Below are positions 1-6,635 of a DNA stretch of 10,246 nucleotides, in pieces. How positions within the stretch are numbered: the first letter of the stretch is position 1; each line of letters begins with the position of its first letter. Position numbers and translations under genes: made by a program. The notes beneath the pieces are model-generated. The model ran no database searches. It saw only the letters and a list, made by a program, of their open reading frames with translations, and was not told the DNA's origin. Source of the stretch: a bacterium (GTDB taxonomy: Bacteria > Babelota > Babeliae > Babelales > Chromulinivoraceae); contig CANCGK010000027.1 in assembly GCA_947377595.1 (NCBI GenBank), positions 1 through 10,246 on the forward strand, read 5' to 3'.

Positions 1-20
1 ATGTTAAAATGGGGGTAATT

Positions 21-674
21 ATGAAAAATTGTATAAAGTTATATATTGGTCTGATTGTTATAAATTTTTTTGGTCTTCACGCGCAACCATTGATTCGTGC
101 AATTCATAATAAAACACCTTTTCAGTTTATTATTATTGCACAAAATGATGCTTCGGATTGTTCATTGATCAAAAAAGGACAAGTCGTGGTTATCCAGCCA
201 AAAGAAAAATTTTCTCAAGAATTGTTATTGGGCTCAGAAAAACCAGGTTTATTATTAAGACCATCTGCTTTTTATGATGATAATCATAATATTTTATATT
301 CTTTTTTAGATGAAAATCATCAAATTGATCGAGATAAACTGGAAGTAGCATTTCAAGCTTGGAAAAAAAGATATTATCCAAAATATAAAAAAGATGCTGA
401 TATTTGGTTGGCACAATGGTTATGTGGTGATATTTCTTTGATTCATAATCATGTGGAAATATTTGGATATATGTTGAATATTTCGATCGCTCGTATTGAT
501 AATAAGCATCATGCGCATGCATGTATGGTTGATTATTCAGAGGGCTTGTTTTCTCGACAAGTGATTGATATAACTTTGAATTACAAAGCTCATAAAGGAA
601 TTATTCCACATGTAAAAAGTTTTGTAGGGCAGGGTGGTTTGTGTCAAAATGGAAAAATTATCATAATGTCATAA
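21..674 (+). CDS. Exported protein of unknown function (217 aa)
   Basis: I do not recognise this protein. It starts with a signal peptide: a short basic start (MKNCIK), a hydrophobic core (about residues 5-20) and a likely cleavage after GLHA, so the mature protein begins near QPLIRAIHNK and should act outside the cytoplasm. The rest looks like a soluble mixed alpha/beta domain with a charged, Lys/Tyr-rich centre (about 105-130) and no further obvious membrane segment. I place the start at the ATG at 21, not the in-frame ATG at 9. A GGGGG tract (11-15) sits five bases before 21, the same layout as at the 8533 gene (GGGGG, then ATG), whereas an ATG at 9 would put this tract inside the gene. 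A strong hairpin terminator follows 24 bases after the stop. The gene is alone on the plus strand here; anything upstream is outside the window. Confidence 0.75.
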   Translation: MKNCIKLYIGLIVINFFGLHAQPLIRAIHNKTPFQFIIIAQNDASDCSLIKKGQVVVIQPKEKFSQELLLGSEKPGLLLRPSAFYDDNHNILYSFLDENHQIDRDKLEVAFQAWKKRYYPKYKKDADIWLAQWLCGDISLIHNHVEIFGYMLNISIARIDNKHHAHACMVDYSEGLFSRQVIDITLNYKAHKGIIPHVKSFVGQGGLCQNGKIIIMS

Positions 675-697
675 TGTCATATGTTGTATTGATTTAA

Positions 698-726
698 GAG
701 AGTGACGAAAGTCACTCTCATTTTTT
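698..726 (+). terminator. Rho-independent terminator of the 21-674 gene
   Basis: A perfect 9-bp stem (GAGAGTGAC, 698-706, with GTCACTCTC, 711-719) is closed by a GAAA tetraloop and followed by A and six T (721-726). The T run lies on the plus-strand side, so it ends the plus-strand gene. The opposite direction has only a weak T stretch, but the hairpin may also limit transcripts coming from the minus-strand gene at 748. Confidence 0.88.
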
Positions 727-747
727 GCGTACTTTACCTTGTAAAAA

Positions 748-1164
748 TTAATCATCCGATCTTTTTGAATTGTGATCATTTGATTCATTTTCTTGCACTT
801 GAGATACTTTATCAGATGTATGTGATTTGCTTTGTATGTAATCAGTGATTTTTAGATGATTTTCGGTATAAGTATCAATCAAAAATGTTTTTCCTGCATT
901 GCAAAGATCTTTTAAAAGATCTTGAGATTTATTTATGAAAGAATCAATTTCTTCAGGATAATTTTTACCTATATAGATTCCTACTCCTAGTAATATTAAT
1001 CCTTTTTTAAATTGATGTATTTTTGATCCTGTAATATGTCGTATATCTTTTTTATGAATATTTAATTTTCTATTTTTGGTCGTATCAATTGAATCAGGTC
1101 CTTGAGTATACATGGTTTGATTAAATATAAGGCTTAATGTTATGAGTGCATGTAATAATTTCAT
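748..1164 (-). CDS. Small exported or membrane-anchored hypothetical protein (138 aa)
   Basis: No family recognised. The N terminus (MKLLHALITLSLIF) reads as a signal peptide or anchor. A second hydrophobic stretch at about residues 54-66 (KGLILLGVGIYIG) could cross a membrane once. It is followed by an amphipathic, probably helical region (about 70-110), and the tail is polar and rich in Ser, Asn, Asp and Lys. This is the general plan of a small membrane-tethered envelope protein. A GAAAG ribosome site lies six bases before the ATG. The gene lies 102 bases downstream of the prepilin peptidase on the same strand, with a perfect TATAAT box in the gap, so it may have its own promoter. A role is not deducible from sequence. 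Confidence 0.65.
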   Translation of the reverse strand: MKLLHALITLSLIFNQTMYTQGPDSIDTTKNRKLNIHKKDIRHITGSKIHQFKKGLILLGVGIYIGKNYPEEIDSFINKSQDLLKDLCNAGKTFLIDTYTENHLKITDYIQSKSHTSDKVSQVQENESNDHNSKRSDD

Positions 1165-1210
1165 AAAATACTTTCATTTGGTAAAAGAATGGAGCAATAT
1201 CATCTTATGA

Positions 1211-1216
1211 ATTATA
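1211..1216 (-). promoter_or_regulatory. Possible -10 box for the 748-1164 gene
   Basis: On the minus strand this is a perfect TATAAT, about 47 bases before the start codon. No convincing -35 element lies 16-18 bases upstream of it (only TAGTAA/GTAGTA-like bases), and the surroundings are nearly pure A+T, where such hexamers arise by chance. It is listed because the gap to the upstream gene is long enough to hold a promoter. Confidence 0.3.
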
Positions 1217-1266
1217 TAAAAAATATAAAATATTACTACTTATCATGAACACTATTGAAAAGCTTT

Positions 1267-2013
1267 TTATAACATGTAAAGTTGTATGAAAAAATCTTGC
1301 CATAGAACAAATATGATTGAACCAATGCTTAAAAAAGCACCAAATGGAATGAGTGGGATATTTTTTTTGGTGGTTATCATGTAAATAATGCTGATGATTG
1401 TCCCTAAAATTGATCCTATAGTGATACTCATCCAACATCCAAAAGGACCTGTAAACGCACCAATATAGGCTAAAAGTTCAAGGTCTCCTTGGCCTAAAGA
1501 TTCTTTGCCAATAATTTTGTATCCTATGTGTTGCACAAGCCAAAGCATTCCATATCCGCATAATGATCCGATGATTGATGCCGTGATTGATAAAGGTATT
1601 TGATGCATGCTTGCGGCAACTATGCCACAAGGAATAAGATATAATGTTGCAAATCTAGAAATGAGCATTTCTTCAAAGTCTGTTCGAATCGTAATAATCA
1701 ATCCAGAAACAAATAAAAAATATACAGGAAAGTATTGCGTAGGTGTGTTTTGCCATATTTGATATAAAAATAATGGAGTTATAATTTCTATAAAAGGGTA
1801 GAGCCATGAAATTTTTTGTTGGCAATTTCGACAACGTGCTTGCAAGTATATCCATGATACAACTGGAATATTATCATACCAAGCTATTATATGTTGACAT
1901 GAAGGGCAAAATGATCTGATTCTGAAAAATTTTTTTAGATGAAGGAGACGGTAAGCCAAAGAATTTAAATATGATCCATAAGCTAAAAATATGAGCAGGA
2001 GAAAAAATGTCAT
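1267..2013 (-). CDS. pilD: Prepilin peptidase / N-methyltransferase, type IV leader peptidase (A24 family)
   Basis: This inner-membrane aspartic protease cleaves the short leader of type IV prepilins or type II secretion pseudopilins and usually methylates the new N terminus. At 248 residues it is close to the family's usual length. The N-terminal motif is GSYLNSLAYR (13-22). Two zinc-type cysteine pairs follow, C36-x2-C39 and C61-x2-C64, separated by DNIPVVSW, the typical cytoplasmic domain of bifunctional enzymes. The two catalytic aspartates are D112 (TDFEEMLIS) and D177 in the GxGD signature (GQGDLELLAYIGA). The last motif has Glu where Lys is common (GDxKLL). Several membrane segments fill the rest. 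The start has a good ribosome site (AAGGA, eight bases away). No pilin or secretion gene is in the window, so the substrate lies elsewhere. The gene starts 17 bases past a terminator-like hairpin at the end of rbfA. Whether it is PilD, GspO or ComC in function cannot be told from the protein alone. Confidence 0.92.
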   Translation of the reverse strand: MTFFLLLIFLAYGSYLNSLAYRLLHLKKFFRIRSFCPSCQHIIAWYDNIPVVSWIYLQARCRNCQQKISWLYPFIEIITPLFLYQIWQNTPTQYFPVYFLFVSGLIITIRTDFEEMLISRFATLYLIPCGIVAASMHQIPLSITASIIGSLCGYGMLWLVQHIGYKIIGKESLGQGDLELLAYIGAFTGPFGCWMSITIGSILGTIISIIYMITTKKNIPLIPFGAFLSIGSIIFVLWQDFFIQLYML

Positions 2014-2030
2014 GAATGATATCCTTGAAG

Positions 2031-2067
2031 AAAAAAGAACGAGCTGTTATTGCTCGTTCTTTTTTTC
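2031..2067 (-). terminator. Terminator of rpsU-rbfA, overlapping the rbfA stop codon
   Basis: The arms AAAAAAGAACGAGC (2031-2044) and GCTCGTTCTTTTTT (2052-2065) pair over 14 bp around a 7-base loop. On the minus strand the 5' arm is the coding sequence for the last residues of RbfA, the TAA stop falls in the loop, and the 3' arm ends in a T run, so the reading as an rbfA terminator is clear. The symmetric A/T ends would also let it work on the plus strand, where there is no gene to end. The prepilin peptidase ATG lies 17 bases beyond it. Confidence 0.85.
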
Positions 2068-2454
2068 TAATTTTTCAGCATGCTTTTCAATATCTTGCGC
2101 AGCTTTTGCCATAGCAAGTTCTAAGCTTTGTTGTTTTTCAAACTTTGCATCATAAGCGAATTTAAGATCGGGTACATACCGTCCTTTAATTTCTGATGCA
2201 AGACCTTTACGAATTGAAGGTTTGTACAACTTTAAAATTTCAAGTTGCTCTTCAAATTTTTCAAAGCCATCAAGTGTGAAAAAATAAACAGTCACCCAAC
2301 CTCTATCAGTTGAAAGTTCTACTCGGTTTACGAATAAACCGTTTAGTCTATCATCATCCATAGTAATGGTATGATACATATTAGAAATTTCTCGCAAAAG
2401 CAAAGATTCTTTTTGCGCTCGTTTGATTGCAGCTGTTGCAGAACTATTTATCAT
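2047..2454 (-). CDS. rbfA: Ribosome-binding factor A, 30S maturation factor
   Basis: RbfA binds the immature 30S subunit near the 5' end of 16S rRNA and is needed for late processing and cold growth. Family features seen: an N-terminal helix with SLLLREI (17-23), the DDRLNG segment (34-39, equivalent to the family's DPRL-G), a VELSTDRGWVTVYF strand region (45-58), and the closing motif IRKGLASEIKGRYVPDLKF (81-99), which matches the LR..LA..L..R..P.L.F pattern of this KH-like fold. The length (135 aa) is normal. The charged, Lys/Glu-rich tail (about 108-135) is a species-type extension. The start ATG shares its A with the TAA stop of rpsU (TAATG), so translation is almost certainly coupled. 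In many bacteria rbfA sits next to infB or truB; pairing with rpsU is less common but functionally sensible. Confidence 0.9.
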   Translation of the reverse strand: MINSSATAAIKRAQKESLLLREISNMYHTITMDDDRLNGLFVNRVELSTDRGWVTVYFFTLDGFEKFEEQLEILKLYKPSIRKGLASEIKGRYVPDLKFAYDAKFEKQQSLELAMAKAAQDIEKHAEKLEKKNEQ

Positions 2455-2678
2455 TATGCTTTAGTATATAATTCGCCACGAGTAGCTAATCTCATTAGAT
2501 TTTGTTTGATAGCGCGGATTAAGCGTTTTCTTTTCTTTTGAGTTGGAGACTCGAAATATACAACTCGTTTCATGTCTCTTACAATGCCTTCACGTTCAAT
2601 TTTCTTTTTCAACTGACGTAGAGCTTTGTCAACATTTGCTGTAACGAAAACTTTAACGTTTGCTTGTTTCTTTGACAT
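2454..2678 (-). CDS. rpsU: 30S ribosomal protein bS21
   Basis: Small basic protein of the 30S platform, near the anti-Shine-Dalgarno end of 16S rRNA, important for initiation. The family pattern is clear: VDKALRQLKKKIEREGIV (16-33, like the FDVALRRFKR..EKAGV pattern of E. coli) and VYFESPTQKKRKR (40-52, like FYEKPTxxRKR), then a Lys/Arg-rich tail. At 74 aa it is slightly longer than most bS21 proteins, mainly because of the N-terminal SKKQANVKVFVTAN. It has a strong ribosome site (AAAGGTGG, ten bases before the ATG) and overlaps rbfA by one base, making a two-gene translation unit. A weak promoter candidate (TTGAAC at 2767-2772, 17 bases, TAAAAA at 2744-2749, minus strand) lies upstream. There is no strong terminator after the preceding outer-membrane gene, so read-through is also possible. 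Confidence 0.95.
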   Translation of the reverse strand: MSKKQANVKVFVTANVDKALRQLKKKIEREGIVRDMKRVVYFESPTQKKRKRLIRAIKQNLMRLATRGELYTKA

Positions 2679-2793
2679 GTTAAATCAACCACCTTTAAAA
2701 AATGAATCAAAATTATTTATAATATCTTTTTTTATTCTACGTATTTTTACTTAAAATGTCTATAAAGTTCAATATTAAGCTTATGATCAGTTG

Positions 2794-4467
2794 TTAAAAT
2801 AAGAAACTTAAACTACCCATAATCGTATTAGAACAATATGCATTTTTTTGTGATAATGCGCCTTGCCATGCCATACTCAAGTAAACACTTGGCTGTAATT
2901 CAAATACCAATGAAGCAATAAACATTTGTGAGCTCCAAGGAGTTTGTTCTTCTAAATAATAAGGGAAGAAGTATGGGCTATCATTGATTAATTTTATAGT
3001 ATCTCTCATATGCTGTACATAATTATATCGAAATGAAAAGCTTGTATTGTGTGCAAATTCATAAGCATTAAATATGAATGCAAACTGTCCATTAAAACCT
3101 GGGCTGTAACGAACATCTTGACGATAAGGATATAAAACTCGTTGTAATTCATGATTAGGTACTGGTAGTCCTTTAATAGTATTGGTAAAAAAGCCAGTTG
3201 CTCCAAATTCAAAACCAAATTCAATGCTGTCTATAAAATCAAAAGTAACACCTGCAACACCGCCAGCAGATCCATGACTATTGTTCCCAAACGGTAGTGC
3301 ATACAACTTAGAATAATCTTTAACAGACGCTAAGGGAATTGTTCCTCCAACCATAACGTATGGAGTTATCATAACTGATGCATATTTATTTGGATCAGCT
3401 GGATGTATCATTAATGGATGTCGGTAAAATCCTAACAATTGAATATCTTCAATACCTGGCTGAGAGAATGTTTGGATGTTATAATTTGCCCCATATTCAG
3501 GATCTAAAAGATCATCAATATTGTTTGAGACCCATTCATTAAATGTTCCTTGTGCTAAAGCAACAGGAATGCCGCCAGAAGATCCATCTCCTTGAGAGCG
3601 AGCGTTATAGTAAGTATTTAATCCTGTATAAATAGAAGGCACGGAGCTATTGATTAATGATGTTGAAGGTGCCAGGGCGGACAGTGAAACAGCAGGTGCT
3701 GCTCGCTGAGTAATTTGACAAAATCCACCACGAGCTAAAAATCCAATGTTTTCACTAAAATCAAAGTTTAATTCCCAGCGAAAACCAGATTTTTGATAGG
3801 TTAACGGGACTGAGAATGCTCCAAAATAAATAGGATCTTGATCTAAAACACTTTGTGATAAAATACTGGGAGATGTATTGGCTGTGTTGGTTGCAGTATT
3901 ATATAAAATAGCGTTGTCGTAATTTGGAGGAGTTGGAGGAGTTGTTGTTGAAGCTGGTGTTGGACAATTATTTAATGCAATGACAGCATCTTGTAAGTAT
4001 GCAGGAAGGTTAGTTGCTGCAACGGTATTTATGGTGATATCAGTGATAACGCCTGTATCAGGAGCTGTAGGACCGCCCCAAATACTATTGCCATTAACGT
4101 CTTGACCTAAAAAGAGACCCATTAAAAATGGTGTACCTTGATAATCTGACATTTGTTTACCAGGTGTTACGGTAGATGTTGGAGAAACTCCAAAATAAAT
4201 ATCATCAGTTTGTTGTGCTTTGATTGCTCGTTGTACAAAAGGAGAGACGTTAATTCCCCATTTTCTGTGTTTTTGAGTATCATTATCGTGTAAAATCCTG
4301 CGCTTAACTCCGTAACAAAATAATGTATCAGGAGGCATATTTAAGTTTGCAGCATTATAAAATGGGATAGGATCCCAAGATTGTAAGGTGGTCAGATTTG
4401 CAGATAAACTTGATGGTATGCATAGTAATAATGCTCCATATAGTAACCGCTTGTTTTTCAATATCAT
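2794..4467 (-). CDS. Outer-membrane beta-barrel protein, porin-like (557 aa)
   Basis: Probably an outer-membrane channel or surface protein; no named family recognised. The signal peptide is textbook (basic KNKR, hydrophobic core, cleavage after SLSA at residue 23). The mature part has many short alternating hydrophobic/polar stretches rich in Tyr, Phe, Gly and Asn. Its last strand, IMGSLSFLF, ends in Phe, the C-terminal signature read by the BAM assembly machinery. Near residues 168-182 there is a Thr/Pro-rich stretch with a TPPTPP core, likely an exposed loop. The ribosome site is purine-rich (GAAG four bases before the ATG). The permease gene lies directly upstream on the same strand, with 65 bases between that include a 13-bp palindrome. 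Shared transcription would make an outer-membrane plus inner-membrane import pair, but this is inference. Substrate and exact barrel size cannot be read by eye. Confidence 0.78.
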   Translation of the reverse strand: MILKNKRLLYGALLLCIPSSLSANLTTLQSWDPIPFYNAANLNMPPDTLFCYGVKRRILHDNDTQKHRKWGINVSPFVQRAIKAQQTDDIYFGVSPTSTVTPGKQMSDYQGTPFLMGLFLGQDVNGNSIWGGPTAPDTGVITDITINTVAATNLPAYLQDAVIALNNCPTPASTTTPPTPPNYDNAILYNTATNTANTSPSILSQSVLDQDPIYFGAFSVPLTYQKSGFRWELNFDFSENIGFLARGGFCQITQRAAPAVSLSALAPSTSLINSSVPSIYTGLNTYYNARSQGDGSSGGIPVALAQGTFNEWVSNNIDDLLDPEYGANYNIQTFSQPGIEDIQLLGFYRHPLMIHPADPNKYASVMITPYVMVGGTIPLASVKDYSKLYALPFGNNSHGSAGGVAGVTFDFIDSIEFGFEFGATGFFTNTIKGLPVPNHELQRVLYPYRQDVRYSPGFNGQFAFIFNAYEFAHNTSFSFRYNYVQHMRDTIKLINDSPYFFPYYLEEQTPWSSQMFIASLVFELQPSVYLSMAWQGALSQKNAYCSNTIMGSLSFLF

Positions 4468-4490
4468 TATCTTCTTTTCCTCATTCTGTT

Positions 4491-4520
4491 CAAGAGCTTG
4501 AAATATATTTCAAGCTCTTG
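4491..4520. repeat. Perfect 13-bp palindrome between permease and outer-membrane gene
   Basis: CAAGAGCTTGAAA (4491-4503) and its complement (4508-4520) flank a 4-base TATA centre. Neither side has a T run, so it is not a classical terminator. Each arm itself contains CAAG-N2-CTTG, a smaller palindrome, so the site is a double operator-like arrangement as well as a stable RNA hairpin. It lies just before the ribosome site of the outer-membrane gene. It could be an operator, an mRNA-end stabiliser for the permease message, or a weak terminator. Confidence 0.7.
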
Positions 4521-4532
4521 GTTATCATGTTT

Positions 4533-5747
4533 TTAGTTGAATAACGTTACGATGCCTTCGATTAATTTTTGTAATGCAATGGCAAAAATTATAAAGGCTG
4601 TTATTAAGCCAAGTATAGTTTTTATATTTTGTCCAGATTTCCATTCTGCTGGTTGAAACAATAAAGCCATCATAGTGGTTATAAATGCAAAGATTAATCC
4701 AAGTGCAGTTAAAGTAAAGAATAAATCAAGGTTAGTAATATTCATAAAGCAGATAAGCATGATTAATCCACATAATAAAACTGAATTTTTTTGTGTGATG
4801 ATATTACATGATACCATGTTTTTAATGCAAGGTGATTTGAAAAATTTAAAGTAAGATACTACTAATTCGCTGCCTGACCAAATCATAGAATGAATTGTTC
4901 CAATGATCGCAGATAAAATAGAAAATGTAATTAAGTGCACAATAAATTGATTATCAGGAAATAATGTTTGTAACGCTTGCGGAATAGTTACATTGCTATT
5001 GCTGGTAAATACTGATAATGGAATTGATAAAATTATTGAGCTAATAAACAAAAAGTAAATAAGCCCGACGAGCAATAAAGAATATTGTAAAGCTTTTGGA
5101 ACATTTTTTTCTGGATTTTCAACAATATTAAATAATGATGCAATGCATTCAAAACCAAATAATCCAAAAATAGCAATTCGAGTTCCTTGTAAAATACTCC
5201 AAGGACCATATGGCATAAAAGGTGTTAAATTTGCAAAATTAATTTTGGTTAAGCATAAACCCGTTGTTGCAAGTAAAGAAAAGACAGTAAATATAATTAA
5301 AATATATTGTCCAATTTGTGATAAGGCCATTCCCATAACATTTAAAGCAATTAAAAATCCCAATGTCATAAGCCCTAGATTTTGGCTTGAAATTGTAGGA
5401 AATACGCTATGTAAATATCCTCCAGCAATTTTACATAATAATGCCATGGCAATTAAAAATCCAAAAATGTAAGCACCAGCTGCAAAAAGGCCTAAAGTAT
5501 GTCCTCCCCACTGGCGAGCGTAGGTGTAAAATGAGCCTTCTTGTGGCCATAGATACGCTGCACGAGCAACAGATTGTGCTATGAACCATACTGCAAAAAA
5601 TGCAAAAAGATAACTGAGCATACTTGCAGGACCAACACCAGAGGCTAATGATGATGTCATGCTAAAGATTCCAGCACCGATCATAGCATTCATGCCAACG
5701 ATAATTGCCGTCGTTAAACCTATTTTTTCCGTTTTTTGAGTAGCCAT
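4533..5747 (-). CDS. Amino acid permease, APC superfamily
   Basis: Inner-membrane secondary transporter for amino acids or related amines (APC superfamily). The first membrane helix carries the substrate-binding signature GAGIFSM (24-30) after IGLTTAIIVGMNAMI. The sixth region carries FGFECIASLFNIVENPEKN (197-215) followed by VPKAL, close to the family pattern F.G.E.....EE..NP..N.P.A. About eleven hydrophobic helices can be counted in 404 residues, slightly short of the usual 12-helix, 430-470-residue members; the loss appears to be at the C-terminal end. The start has a clear AAGGA ribosome site five bases before the ATG. It heads a minus-strand series and is followed by the outer-membrane barrel gene. 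I see no convincing promoter in the AT-rich upstream gap. The substrate cannot be assigned; antiporters of the same superfamily (for example arginine/agmatine type) are possible. Confidence 0.88.
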   Translation of the reverse strand: MATQKTEKIGLTTAIIVGMNAMIGAGIFSMTSSLASGVGPASMLSYLFAFFAVWFIAQSVARAAYLWPQEGSFYTYARQWGGHTLGLFAAGAYIFGFLIAMALLCKIAGGYLHSVFPTISSQNLGLMTLGFLIALNVMGMALSQIGQYILIIFTVFSLLATTGLCLTKINFANLTPFMPYGPWSILQGTRIAIFGLFGFECIASLFNIVENPEKNVPKALQYSLLLVGLIYFLFISSIILSIPLSVFTSNSNVTIPQALQTLFPDNQFIVHLITFSILSAIIGTIHSMIWSGSELVVSYFKFFKSPCIKNMVSCNIITQKNSVLLCGLIMLICFMNITNLDLFFTLTALGLIFAFITTMMALLFQPAEWKSGQNIKTILGLITAFIIFAIALQKLIEGIVTLFN

Positions 5748-5859
5748 GATTTTCCTTATCTTAGGATGGTTTAAATAGAAAATTTTTCTTATTTTGAGTA
5801 GAATTAAAATAGAGAAAAATCTTAGTTAAATATAGCCAAATTTGCGAAAAGTACAATGT

Positions 5860-6114
5860 ATGAAATATTGTCTCTATTATCGAGCGAAAATAAAAAAAGA
5901 ATTATGCTGGTTGGTGACCTCAACGTTACGTTACTCTGAACATCTTGCATTCGATCGATGTTACGATAAAGAAAACAGTATTTTTGAGTTTTTTGTTGCT
6001 CCAGACTTTGATCATGTCTTTGTATCGATCATGGCAAAATTTGAAAAACATGGTATTAGTAGTGATCTGCAATTGATGCCAAATCGTCTTTTAGATCCTA
6101 ACGAAGTTGTTTAA
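5860..6114 (+). CDS. Small cytoplasmic protein of unknown function (84 aa)
   Basis: No signal peptide or membrane segment. The predicted order is strand (KYCLYYRAKI), helix or turn, strand (SIFEFFVAP), helix (DFDHVFVSIMAKFEKHGI), which resembles a small ferredoxin-like or DUF4911-like fold; that family suggestion is weak and from memory of its general shape only. I place the start at the ATG at 5860. A longer reading would need TTG at 5842 without any ribosome site. No strong Shine-Dalgarno precedes the ATG either (only AAAAG), so expression may be low or the start is unusual. The gene is divergent from the permease and converges on the ankyrin gene, with a shared terminator right after its stop. 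Confidence 0.65.
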   Translation: MKYCLYYRAKIKKELCWLVTSTLRYSEHLAFDRCYDKENSIFEFFVAPDFDHVFVSIMAKFEKHGISSDLQLMPNRLLDPNEVV

Positions 6115-6123
6115 AATAAAAGT

Positions 6124-6164
6124 AAAAATATAGCGAGATGTTTTGATTTCTCGCTATATTTTTT
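6124..6164. terminator. Bidirectional terminator between convergent genes
   Basis: A 15-bp perfect stem, AAAAATATAGCGAGA (6124-6138) with TCTCGCTATATTTTT (6149-6163), encloses a 10-base loop. The T run on the plus side (6159-6164) and the A run on the other side, which reads as T on the minus strand, make it functional in both directions. It ends the 5860-6114 gene and the gltX-ankyrin unit. Confidence 0.88.
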
Positions 6165-6180
6165 ATGAAATAATAAAATT

Positions 6181-6612
6181 TTATGCTTCAGACTCTTTTT
6201 TTAGTCCTTCTAAAATTATTACTCTTTTTTCAGGAGATGTCGTTGCTCCTTGAGAGAGTAAATACTCAGCAATAGTAAATCGCTTAGATTGAATCATATA
6301 ATCAATAGGTGTTTGACCTTTAATGTCTTGAGCATTAATATCAGGACCATATTTTAAAATTGACATAGCTTCTTCTTTTGTTGCTGCACAATGAAGAGGT
6401 GTTATCCATGCAGGTTCGGATTCTACTTTGCTGGCATCTAGACTAATGTCAGGTGCGGCGCTTATTATTTGAGTATCTGAAATTATCAAGTTTGAAACCT
6501 TGACATGCAAGGTGTTTTCATCTTCAGAGCATGATGTCTGATGATGTATTGTTAGTAAACTTATAATGACTAAAAATTTATGTGTACCGGTTAATGAAAC
6601 TATTTTATTCAT
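6181..6612 (-). CDS. Exported ankyrin-repeat protein
   Basis: The N terminus (basic, then KFLVIISLLTIHH) is a signal peptide. A Cys at residue 28 follows QTS, a poor lipobox, so a lipoprotein is possible but unlikely. After a polar linker there are about two ankyrin repeats: TPLHCAATKEEAMSILKYG (71-89) with DINAQD, then KGQTPIDYMIQSK (98-110) with IAEYLLSQGA, and a short basic/acidic tail. Ankyrin repeats bind proteins; an exported copy in a suspected intracellular bacterium could face the periplasm or the host. I chose the ATG at 6612. A TTG at 6622-6624 would add four residues (MIII) and has a GAAAG site five bases before it that sits directly after the gltX stop, so it is a real alternative. 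The gap to gltX is 11 or 23 bases, so the two are surely co-transcribed. Only two repeats means a minimal scaffold. Confidence 0.78.
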   Translation of the reverse strand: MNKIVSLTGTHKFLVIISLLTIHHQTSCSEDENTLHVKVSNLIISDTQIISAAPDISLDASKVESEPAWITPLHCAATKEEAMSILKYGPDINAQDIKGQTPIDYMIQSKRFTIAEYLLSQGATTSPEKRVIILEGLKKESEA

Positions 6613-6635
6613 AATAATAATCAATTAATCTTTCG

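Noticed and set aside
190..522. 110-codon minus-strand reading frame opposite the first gene
   Set aside because: Lies fully inside the 21-674 gene, has no signal or family features and no ribosome site.
5143..5472. 109-codon plus-strand reading frame inside the permease gene
   Set aside because: Antisense to a clear APC permease; composition is a by-product of the coding strand and there is no ribosome site.
5842..5859. TTG start extending the 5860 gene by six residues
   Set aside because: No ribosome site before it, and the ATG at 5860 gives a sensible N terminus.
6529..6540. Lipobox at Cys28 of the ankyrin protein
   Set aside because: The bases encode QTSC; Gln at -3 does not fit the usual Leu/Val/Ile, so ordinary cleavage or an anchor is more likely.
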